Assembly: GCA_963774555.1 (NCBI GenBank)
Contig: CAVZFL010000001.1
Location: 1,054,001-1,118,000, forward strand
Source of the DNA: VRUE01 sp963774555
GTDB taxonomy: Bacteria > Actinomycetota > Thermoleophilia > Solirubrobacterales > 70-9
Reading direction: 5' to 3'
DNA: 64,000 bases
Shown: one piece after another, positions 58,052 through 64,000 of the stretch
Position numbering within the stretch: position 1 is the first letter of the stretch
How the letters are laid out: every line of letters starts with the position of its first letter
Notes under the pieces: generated by a model
What the model saw: the letters and a program-made list of their open reading frames with translations, nothing else
Databases searched by the model: none
What the model was told of the DNA's origin: nothing
Position numbers and translations under genes: made by a program

Positions 58052-59453
58052 CGGGTCGGCCGGCGATCTGGCGATCGTCCTCCACTCCCACATGCCCTAC
58101 GTCGAGGGCTTCGGGACCTATCCCTTCGGCGAGGAGTGGCTTTTCGACGCCGTGATCCGCTCCTACCTGCCGGTGCTGGAGGTGGCCGAGAAGCTGACGA
58201 TGACGGTGACGCCGGTGCTGGCGGACCAGCTCGAGGATCCGGGCGTTGCGGAGAGGCTGAGGCGGTTTCTTCTCGACTGGCGGATCGGGGCTGCCGAGGC
58301 CGACGCGCGGGAGGTTCCGGCGGAGTGCCGCGACGCCTGCGATGCCGAGCACGAGCGCTACCGGCACGCGCTGGAGCTGCTCGACGCGCACGGTGGCGAT
58401 CCGCTGCGTCCTTTCCAGCACGCCGCGGAGACGGGCAGGGTCGCCCTGATGGCCTCGGCGGCGACCCATGCGGTGCTGCCGCTACTGGCGACGCGTGAGG
58501 GCCTGCGCCTGCAGCTCGACGCCGGCATCCGCTCGCACCGGCGGCGCTTCGGCTGGGAGGGGGGCTTCTGGCTGCCGGAGTGCGCCTACGCGCCGGGACT
58601 GGAGTGGCGTTTGGTCGAGCAGGGGGTGCGCTGGTTCTGCACCGACCAGAGCCCCCATCGGCAGCCACTTGAGGCGCTTGCGCCCGTCGCCACCGAGGCC
58701 GGGCCGGTGGCACTGCCGATCGACTGGGAGGCGATCCAGTGGCTCTGGGCGCTCGACGGCTACCCGTCCGATTCCGCCCACGCCCAGTTCGCCGGCAAGT
58801 CGCTGCGCGGCGTGCGGATCTGGAAGGTCGGCGGCGGCGGCTATGACCCGGCCGCCGCGGAGGCCGCGGCGCGGCGGCAGGCGGGCGAGTTCCTCGCCGC
58901 CGCCGCTGAGCGGCTGCGCGAGTACGGGCGCAGCCGCGCGCGCCGCGGCCTGCTCGTCTTCGCGATCGACACCGAGCTGCTCGGCCACTGGTGGTCGGAG
59001 GGGACGATCTGGCTGCGCGAGGTGATCGCCGGCGCGGCGGCTGCCGGGGTCCGGCTGGTGACCGTCCCCGAGGCCCTTGCCGAGCACGAGCCGCTCGAGC
59101 GCCCCTTGCGGGGCTCGACCTGGGGGGAGGGCAAGGACCTCGGCACCTGGGACTCGCCCGCCGTCGCCGACCTCGCCTGGGGCGCCCGCCGGCTGGAGCT
59201 GCGCCTGCTGCGGGCGCTCTCGGCGGGCCTGCGCGGCGATGGCGCCCTGCGTGCCGCCCGCGAGCTGCTGGCCGCACAGGCGAGCGACTGGGCCTTCCTC
59301 GACCAGCGCGGGCAGGCGGGCGACTACGCCTACCAGCGGGCGATCTCCCACTCCGAAGCGGCTCTGGAGGCCATAGACTCCCCGACCATCGCCGATCCGC
59401 GCCTGCGTGCACTCGCCCCTGACCTGAGCCTCTCGCCGCTGCTTCAGCCGTGA
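58041..59453 (+). CDS. GH57 1,4-alpha-glucan branching enzyme
   Basis: A 470-residue GH57 enzyme. The five family motifs are present: LHSHMPYV (about 14-21), GFWLPECAYAPG with nucleophile Glu180, WFCTDQSPH, and FAIDTELLGHWWSEG with acid/base Asp310. The C-terminal helical domain (about 340-460) is typical of branching enzymes. It transfers alpha-1,4-glucan chains to make 1,6 branches. Rv3031 is the mycobacterial relative. It overlaps both neighbours (11 bases with the methyltransferase, four with GT4), indicating a tight operon. Confidence 0.93.
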   Translation: MPLDGSAGDLAIVLHSHMPYVEGFGTYPFGEEWLFDAVIRSYLPVLEVAEKLTMTVTPVLADQLEDPGVAERLRRFLLDWRIGAAEADAREVPAECRDACDAEHERYRHALELLDAHGGDPLRPFQHAAETGRVALMASAATHAVLPLLATREGLRLQLDAGIRSHRRRFGWEGGFWLPECAYAPGLEWRLVEQGVRWFCTDQSPHRQPLEALAPVATEAGPVALPIDWEAIQWLWALDGYPSDSAHAQFAGKSLRGVRIWKVGGGGYDPAAAEAAARRQAGEFLAAAAERLREYGRSRARRGLLVFAIDTELLGHWWSEGTIWLREVIAGAAAAGVRLVTVPEALAEHEPLERPLRGSTWGEGKDLGTWDSPAVADLAWGARRLELRLLRALSAGLRGDGALRAARELLAAQASDWAFLDQRGQAGDYAYQRAISHSEAALEAIDSPTIADPRLRALAPDLSLSPLLQP

Positions 59454-60643
59454 CCCGCGTCCTCATCCTCTCCTGGGAGTACCCGCCACTGATTGAGGGT
59501 GGGCTGGCCCGCCACGTGCGCAAGCTCTCCGAGGCCCTGGTCGAGCGCGAGGTCGAGGTCCACGTGCTCACCCGCGGCGGCGAGGAGTCGCCCGCCGAGG
59601 AGCAGCGCGGGGGAGTGGTCATCCACCGCATCCGCGAGCCCAAGCGCCCGACCGACCTGGGCGAGTTCGTCGCTTGGGTCGAGCGGATGAACTCCGACAT
59701 GCTCGCCGCCGGGGTGGAGCTCGGCGACCGCTACCGCTTCGACCTCGTCCACGGCCATGACTGGCTGGTCGCCAACGCCTGCGACCACCTCGCCAAACGC
59801 TTCGGCGCGCCGCTGGTGACGACGATCCACGCCACCGAGCACGGCCGTCATCAGGGCTGGGTCGAGGAGCACCCGCAGACCTACATCCACGGGGTCGAGC
59901 GCTGGATCACCAACCGCTCCAACCGCACGATCGCCTGCTCCCACTACATGCGCGAGCAGATCGCCGACATCTTCGGCGTCGAGGAGGAGCGGGTCAGCGT
60001 CATCCCCAACGGGATCGACCCCGACGATCTGCAGACCCCCGACGATGCCGAGCTGACCCGGCTGCGGGCCGAGTTCGCCGCGCCGCAGGAGAAGCTGGTG
60101 CTGCTGATCGGACGGCTCGTCTACGAGAAGGGCTTCCAGCTGGCGCTGGAGGCGATGCCGCGGCTGATCGAGGAGGTGCCGGGCACGCGCTTCCTGATCG
60201 CCGGCTCGGGCACCCACGAGGCCGAGCTGCACAAGCAGGCCGAGGAGCTGGGCCTGATGGAGCACGGCACCTTCCTCGGCTGGATCGGCGACGACGTCCT
60301 GCACTCGCTCTACCGGATCGCCGATCTCACCGTGGTCCCCTCGATCTATGAGCCCTTCGGCCTGGTCGCCCTGGAGGCGATGGCCTCCGGCTGCCCCTGC
60401 ATCGTCGCCGACACCGGCGGCCTGCGCGAGGTCGTCCCGCACGAGGACGTCGGCCTGCGCTTCACCGCCCACGACCCCGAAGCCCTGGCCGAGGTCGCGA
60501 TCCGCGTCCTCTCCGACGACGAGCTCGGCCGCAGCCTCGTCGCCGAAGCCTACGAGCACCTGCGCCGCTTCGACTGGGGTGACGTCGCCGAGCAGACGGC
60601 GGCGGTCTACGCCGACCTGGTCGGCGAGACCAGCGCGGCCTGA
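59450..60643 (+). CDS. GT4-family glycosyltransferase, alpha-glucan synthesis (Rv3032-like)
   Basis: A 397-residue GT-B glycosyltransferase. LILSWEYPPLIEGGLARHVRKLSEAL opens the acceptor domain. VIPNGIDPDD, LLIGRLVYEKGFQLALEAMPRL (nucleotide-sugar domain) and SIYEPFGLVALEAMASGCPCIVADTGGLREVV with the EX7E motif identify GT4. Rv3032 elongates alpha-1,4-glucan of methylglucose lipopolysaccharide or glycogen using UDP/ADP-glucose. GTG 59450 overlaps the stop of the GH57 gene (GTGA). It ends the operon and is convergent with a small XRE gene. Confidence 0.94.
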   Translation: MTRVLILSWEYPPLIEGGLARHVRKLSEALVEREVEVHVLTRGGEESPAEEQRGGVVIHRIREPKRPTDLGEFVAWVERMNSDMLAAGVELGDRYRFDLVHGHDWLVANACDHLAKRFGAPLVTTIHATEHGRHQGWVEEHPQTYIHGVERWITNRSNRTIACSHYMREQIADIFGVEEERVSVIPNGIDPDDLQTPDDAELTRLRAEFAAPQEKLVLLIGRLVYEKGFQLALEAMPRLIEEVPGTRFLIAGSGTHEAELHKQAEELGLMEHGTFLGWIGDDVLHSLYRIADLTVVPSIYEPFGLVALEAMASGCPCIVADTGGLREVVPHEDVGLRFTAHDPEALAEVAIRVLSDDELGRSLVAEAYEHLRRFDWGDVAEQTAAVYADLVGETSAA

Positions 60644-60651
60644 GCGCCTGG

Positions 60652-60963
60652 CTACTCCGCTTTGAAGTTGCCGAGCCTGGTGTCGCCCGGGCTCCAGGAC
60701 ATGCCGGTGAGCAGATCGTCGGCTGAGACTTCGAGGGAGCCCATCAGCTTGACCAGGGTGTCGATGCGGGCCAGGCGCAATCCGCGCTCCAGCTGACTGA
60801 TCTCAGTGCGGTGCAGTGAAGCACGCACGCTGAGCTCATCCTGCGATAGGTCGGCGCGCTTGCGGCAGCGGGCCAGGTTGTCACCAAAGCGGGCGGCGAT
60901 GTCCACGGCGTCATCCTTCCTAGGGCGGCTGTCTCCACCCTGGTCACTGCGGCTATCCGCCAT
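60652..60963 (-). CDS. XRE-family DNA-binding protein
   Basis: A 103-residue regulator: FGDNLARCRKRADLSQDELSVRASLHRTEISQLERGLRLARIDTLVKLMGSLEVSADDLLTGMSW is a Cro/C1-type helix-turn-helix with the family's usual ending. The first 25 residues are charged and disordered. It is divergent from a Phd/VapC toxin-antitoxin pair across an operator-like inverted repeat, so it might regulate that pair, but this is only positional. Confidence 0.88.
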   Translation of the reverse strand: MADSRSDQGGDSRPRKDDAVDIAARFGDNLARCRKRADLSQDELSVRASLHRTEISQLERGLRLARIDTLVKLMGSLEVSADDLLTGMSWSPGDTRLGNFKAE

Positions 60964-60994
60964 AGGCCACTCCGCCGAATCCGCAGAGCGGAAT

Positions 60995-61031
60995 CTATCA
61001 AATTACAGACAGTTCATTTCATTTCTGATAG
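60995..61031. promoter_or_regulatory. CTATCA...TGATAG inverted repeat in divergent promoter region
   Basis: Perfect six-base arms (60995-61000 and 61026-61031) lie 25 bases apart in the AT-rich part of the gap between the XRE gene and the antitoxin gene. An operator for either is likely. The low GC marks the promoter region. Confidence 0.5.
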
Positions 61032-61091
61032 CCTGCTTGCAGTGTGGTGCGCCGAGAATTCGAAGAGGTCGTTCGTGCCTAACCTTGATGA

Positions 61092-61370
61092 GTGCGAGAA
61101 ATCGGAGTCGAGGAGTTGAAGGCGAACCTAAGCAGCGTGCTGCGACGAGTCGGTGAGGGCGAGCGGGTCAGGATCACCCGGCGCGGCCGGTACGTCGCCG
61201 ACCTGCTGCCGCCCGAAACCGATCCGGCCGAGGCGCAGATGCGGAAGTTGATCGCCGAAGGAAAGGTGACGCCGCCATCCAAGCCGCTCGATCGGAATCC
61301 ACCGGCCCCCCGAAAGACCGGCCGGTCGGCTTCCGCCATCATTCTCGCCGAACGCGAAGAAGAGCGTTGA
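61092..61370 (+). CDS. Phd/YefM-family antitoxin
   Basis: A 92-residue antitoxin. IGVEELKANLSSVLRRVGEGERVRITRRGRYVADLLPP (residues 4-41) is the Phd/YefM DNA-binding and dimerisation fold. The second half is basic and disordered, and would fold on the toxin. The start GTG 61092 has no strong ribosome site. Its TGA overlaps the TTG of the toxin gene (TTGA), the classical toxin-antitoxin layout. Confidence 0.9.
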   Translation: MREIGVEELKANLSSVLRRVGEGERVRITRRGRYVADLLPPETDPAEAQMRKLIAEGKVTPPSKPLDRNPPAPRKTGRSASAIILAEREEER

Positions 61371-61768
61371 AGCTCTATTTGGATGCGAGCGCTCTGGTCA
61401 AGCGCTATGTGGAGGAGACCGGCAGCGACGCAATCGTGCCGGCCATGAACCTCGCCGATACCTGCTCCATATGTCGAGTTGGCTTCGTCGAGACGGTACG
61501 AGCGGTTGCCCGGGGTGGAGAGCCGCAGGATGTGGAGCGAGTCGAACGCGACTGGGCCGGCTTCCACGTCATCGATGTCGATCAGAGCTTGACCGAACAC
61601 GCTGCGCGGTTGAGCGTTGAGGCCGGCCTGCGCTCCCTCGACGCCCTGCATCTGGCCGCGGCGTTGACGTTGCCGGCCGAAAGCGTGATATTCGCGACCT
61701 GGGACGTTCGCCTGCATCGGGCCGCTCGCGAACAGGGCCTGCGGACCCTGCCCGCTGAGCCTAACTGA
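61367..61768 (+). CDS. vapC: PIN-domain toxin VapC
   Basis: A 133-residue PIN nuclease. KLYLDASALVKRYVEETGS (catalytic Asp5), the central Glu in VGFVETVRAV, and GLRSLDALHLAAALTL plus FATWDVRLHRAAREQGL (two further Asp) form the acidic site. This is the best-formed VapC in the window. TTG 61367 is the start and is coupled to the antitoxin. It ends 14 bases before the convergent acyltransferase gene. Confidence 0.92.
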   Translation: MKLYLDASALVKRYVEETGSDAIVPAMNLADTCSICRVGFVETVRAVARGGEPQDVERVERDWAGFHVIDVDQSLTEHAARLSVEAGLRSLDALHLAAALTLPAESVIFATWDVRLHRAAREQGLRTLPAEPN

Positions 61769-61782
61769 GCTTGGGTGCGGTA

Positions 61783-62442
61783 TCAGTCGGGCGGAGGGGA
61801 GAGGGTGGTGTGTGCATGTGGGTCCGGCTCGACCGGGTCGGCCCAGCGCAGCTCCTGGGGCTCCTCGCGCATGCGGATGATGCGGGCGGGGATGCCGGCG
61901 ACGACGGCGTTGGCCGGCACGTCCTTGGTCACCACCGAGTTGGTGCCGACGATCGAGTTGTCGCCGACGCTGACGCCGCGCAGGATGCAGGCGCCGTAGC
62001 CGATCCAGACGTTGGAGCCGACGACGACGTCGCGCTTGTAGATGCCCTGGGAGCGGATCGGGCGCTCGACTTCGACCACGCCATGATCGAAGTCGATGAA
62101 CATCGCCCGGTCGGCGATCACGCACTGCTCGCCGATCCGCACGCGCTGGTAGGCCGAGATCGTGCACTCCTGCCCCATCACCGTCTTGGCGCCGATCTCG
62201 ACCCGGCCCTCGTGGCAGCGGATCTTGCTCCCGTCGCCGATCCAGACGAAGCGGCCGAAGTCGACCTGGCCCTTCGGGGCGATCTGCAGTTCGAGGCCGC
62301 GGCCGAGGAAGAGCAGGCCGTCGGTGCGCCAGCGCCGGCCGGCGGCGGTGAAGAGGCGACGGCGTAGGTAGCGGCCAAGCAGCCGCCCGTATTTGCGGTT
62401 GAGCATCCCGTGGGCGGCGAGGAAGCGGAGCGTGCGAATCAC
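61783..62442 (-). CDS. Left-handed beta-helix acyltransferase
   Basis: A 219-residue hexapeptide-repeat protein. Repeats run from about residue 55 to 190 (VWIGDGSKI, VEIGAKTVMGQECTI, VRIGEQCVIADR, VVVGSNVWIGYGACILRGVSVGDNSIVGTNSVVTKDVPANAVVAGIPARII). FIDFDHGVVEVERPI holds the usual catalytic His. Such enzymes acetylate sugars or polysaccharides. GTG 62442 is the start, divergent from meaB with 29 bases between. The C-terminal PDPHAHTTLSPPPD tail is disordered. Confidence 0.9.
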   Translation of the reverse strand: MIRTLRFLAAHGMLNRKYGRLLGRYLRRRLFTAAGRRWRTDGLLFLGRGLELQIAPKGQVDFGRFVWIGDGSKIRCHEGRVEIGAKTVMGQECTISAYQRVRIGEQCVIADRAMFIDFDHGVVEVERPIRSQGIYKRDVVVGSNVWIGYGACILRGVSVGDNSIVGTNSVVTKDVPANAVVAGIPARIIRMREEPQELRWADPVEPDPHAHTTLSPPPD

Positions 62443-62471
62443 GGCGGCGGGGACTTTAGACTCACCGAGCC

Positions 62472-63434
62472 ATGACCGACGCCGCCAAGACCGCCTCGCT
62501 CGCCGAGCGCCTCGTTGCCGGCGACAAGCGCGCGCTGGCGCGGGCGATCACCCTGATCGAGTCCGACGACCCGGCCGGCTGGGAGCTGGTGCGCGAGGTC
62601 TACCCGCGCACCGGCAGGGCGCGGATCGTCGGCTTCACCGGACCGCCGGGGGTGGGCAAGAGCACGCTGATCGGGGCGCTGACGGCAGAGCTGCGCAAGG
62701 CCGAGCGCCAGGTCGCGGTGCTCTCGATCGACCCCTCCAGCCCCTTCACCCATGGTGCCCTGCTGGGCGACCGGATCCGCCTCTCCGACCACTTTCTCGA
62801 CCCCGGCGTCTTCATCCGTTCGATGGCCTCGCGCGGCGCCCTCGGCGGCCTCTCCGAGGCGGCCCTGCAGGTGGCGCTGGCGATGGACGCCGCCGGCAAG
62901 GACGACGTCCTGATCGAGACCGTCGGCGTCGGCCAGGCCGAGATCGACATCGTCGACCACGCCGACACGATCGTGCTGGCGCTGATGCCCGGCTCGGGCG
63001 ACTCGATCCAGGCGCTGAAGGCGGGCGTGATGGAGATCCCCGACGTGATCGTCGTCAACAAGGCCGACCACCCGATGACCGACACGATGGTGCGCGAGGT
63101 GCGCGGGGTCCTCGCCCTCTCGCACGACCCCGAAGGCTGGACGGTGCCGATCCTGCGCACCGAGGCCGCCCGCGGCGAGGGCGTCGCCGAGCTGGCCGAG
63201 GCGATCAGGGAGCACCGCGAGCACATCGAGGCCGAGGGCACGCTGGAGCAGCGGCGGGCTCGCAACCTGCGCAGCGAGGTGATGGGCATCGCCACTTCCC
63301 GTATGCGCCGTCGCATGGAGGCGACCGCGGCCAGCGATCCCGAGACGGCGGCGCTGCTCGAGCGCGTGGTGCGACGCGAGCTCGACCCGGCGAGCGCCGC
63401 TTCGGAGCTGCTCGCGAGGCAGGCCGATGACTGA
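62472..63434 (+). CDS. meaB: Methylmalonyl-CoA mutase-associated GTPase MeaB
   Basis: A 320-residue G3E GTPase. VGFTGPPGVGKSTLIGAL contains Walker A at residues 57-64. LSIDPSSPFTHGALLGDRIRLSDHFLDPGVFIRSMASRGALGGLS is diagnostic of MeaB/ArgK. ETVGVGQAEIDIVDHADT and VVNKADHPMTD (guanine specificity) follow. It protects and reloads the B12 enzyme methylmalonyl-CoA mutase. No mutase gene is in the window. It overlaps the following PRC-barrel gene by eight bases. Confidence 0.95.
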   Translation: MTDAAKTASLAERLVAGDKRALARAITLIESDDPAGWELVREVYPRTGRARIVGFTGPPGVGKSTLIGALTAELRKAERQVAVLSIDPSSPFTHGALLGDRIRLSDHFLDPGVFIRSMASRGALGGLSEAALQVALAMDAAGKDDVLIETVGVGQAEIDIVDHADTIVLALMPGSGDSIQALKAGVMEIPDVIVVNKADHPMTDTMVREVRGVLALSHDPEGWTVPILRTEAARGEGVAELAEAIREHREHIEAEGTLEQRRARNLRSEVMGIATSRMRRRMEATAASDPETAALLERVVRRELDPASAASELLARQADD

Positions 63435-63828
63435 GCCGGCTACCCCGCTGCCGTCGCTGGACGAGGCGAAGCGCTGGCGCGGCTGTGTGGTCGACGACGC
63501 CGAAGGCTCGCGGGTGGGCGAGGTCCACAGCGTCTTCGCCGACGCATCGGATGGCAGCCCGACCTGGTTGATCCTCAAACGCGGCGGTCGTTTCAATCGC
63601 ACGCTGCTGGCGGTTCCGCTGCGCGACTGCGCCGCGGGCGGCGGTCGCGTCTGGGCCGCGCATCCGAGCCGGGCGATCCGCAGCTCTCCCGTCGTCGATC
63701 CGCGGCGGCCGCTGCTGCGCGAGCACGAGCTGACGATCTGCGCCCACTACGGCATCAGCGAGCGGGTCGGCCGGGCGGCGCAGGTGGCGGGGCGCGAGGC
63801 GGGCGTGGTCACCTCACGACCCGGCTGA
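63427..63828 (+). CDS. PRC-barrel-like domain protein
   Basis: A 133-residue protein. RGCVVDDAEGSRVGEVHSVFADASDGSPTWLILKRGGRFNRTLLAVPLRDC (residues 18-68) follows the PRC-barrel pattern (a conserved V-x-D-x-x-G..G-x-V, then WLxV and VPL). The rest is unassigned. The function is unknown; PRC barrels occur in RNA-processing and photosynthetic proteins, and many actinobacterial ones are uncharacterised. ATG 63427 lies inside the end of meaB, so they are co-translated. Confidence 0.75.
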   Translation: MTEPATPLPSLDEAKRWRGCVVDDAEGSRVGEVHSVFADASDGSPTWLILKRGGRFNRTLLAVPLRDCAAGGGRVWAAHPSRAIRSSPVVDPRRPLLREHELTICAHYGISERVGRAAQVAGREAGVVTSRPG

Positions 63829-63877
63829 ACCGCTCGCCATCATCTCCTCGTAGTCAGGAGGTGGAAAGGTTGACGCG

Positions 63878-64000
63878 ATGGTCCTGTTGATGCTCTTCGG
63901 CTTCGTCGCCGGCGCCGGCACGGCGCTCTCGCCGTGCGTGCTGCCGGTGCTGCCGATCGCGCTCGCGGCCGGCGCGACCGGCGGGCGACGCCGGCCGCTG
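63878..64000 (+). CDS. CcdA/DsbD-like membrane thiol transporter, N-terminal fragment (cut by window edge)
   Basis: Only the first 41 codons are in the window. The translated start MVLLMLFGFVAGAGTALSPCVLPVLPIALAAGATGG has the family signature SPCVLPVLP, whose cysteine carries reducing power across the membrane for cytochrome c maturation or disulfide control. AGGAGG lies upstream of ATG 63878. The second conserved cysteine would be outside the window. Confidence 0.82.
   Translation, partial: MVLLMLFGFVAGAGTALSPCVLPVLPIALAAGATGGRRRPL

Overview
The window looks like an actinobacterial chromosome, most plausibly class Thermoleophilia (Solirubrobacterales-like). It is GC-rich with strong G/C at third codon positions. 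It carries F420-type luciferase-like oxidoreductases, a three-subunit proton-translocating transhydrogenase, GlpX, an Rv1264-like adenylate cyclase, and a methyltransferase/GH57/GT4 trio resembling mycobacterial Rv3030-Rv3031-Rv3032, together with a PilMNO-type type IV pilus system. The taxonomic call is inference from gene content. No tRNA, rRNA, CRISPR array or prophage was seen.

Layout. 0-5 kb: the N-terminal part of a P-type ATPase, an F420 oxidoreductase and pntAA-pntAB-pntB. 5-15.4 kb: a secreted Vps62-like protein, an SDR, the ergothioneine pair egtB-egtD, a histone-deacetylase-like gene divergent from a GNAT/acyl-CoA-synthetase fusion (both broken by many indels), two large cruciform repeats, a second F420 oxidoreductase and glpX. 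15.4-20 kb: a regulator island (one double winged-helix protein, three TetR proteins), yihY and a possible small RNA in front of rpoD. 21-23 kb: an AlbA_2-type regulator.

23-44 kb is a type IV pilus locus. On the + strand are pilT, a membrane-anchored thioredoxin-like protein, pilB, a second pilT and pilC, then a toxin-antitoxin pair, a large membrane/OmpA-domain protein, the major pilin behind a c-di-GMP-I riboswitch, a secreted Ig-like protein, an AAA/DUF4143 ATPase with a four-copy operator array, and the prepilin peptidase. On the - strand is one operon reading pilV-pilW-pilX-pilM-pilN-pilO-(pilP-like). The motors, platform, alignment complex, pilins and peptidase together are a nearly complete pilus, and c-di-GMP probably sets major pilin output.

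44-64 kb: an HxlR regulator sharing an operator with the yihY/rpoD intergenic region, an unknown protein, an IS481-family insertion with a 6-bp target duplication, two ArsA-like ATPases, a ParA-FtsZ pair, gamma-glutamyltransferase, a class III cyclase, HipBA, two methyltransferases, GH57 and GT4 glucan enzymes, a second toxin-antitoxin pair, a hexapeptide acyltransferase, the MeaB GTPase, a PRC-barrel protein and the start of a CcdA/DsbD-like protein.

Two things stand out beyond genes. First, intergenic regions hold two families of hairpin elements whose inner cores are conserved while their long outer arms differ in sequence yet stay self-complementary. Second, single-base indels break several otherwise well-conserved genes and are packed densely at about 9.3-11.95 kb, which looks more like consensus error than decay.
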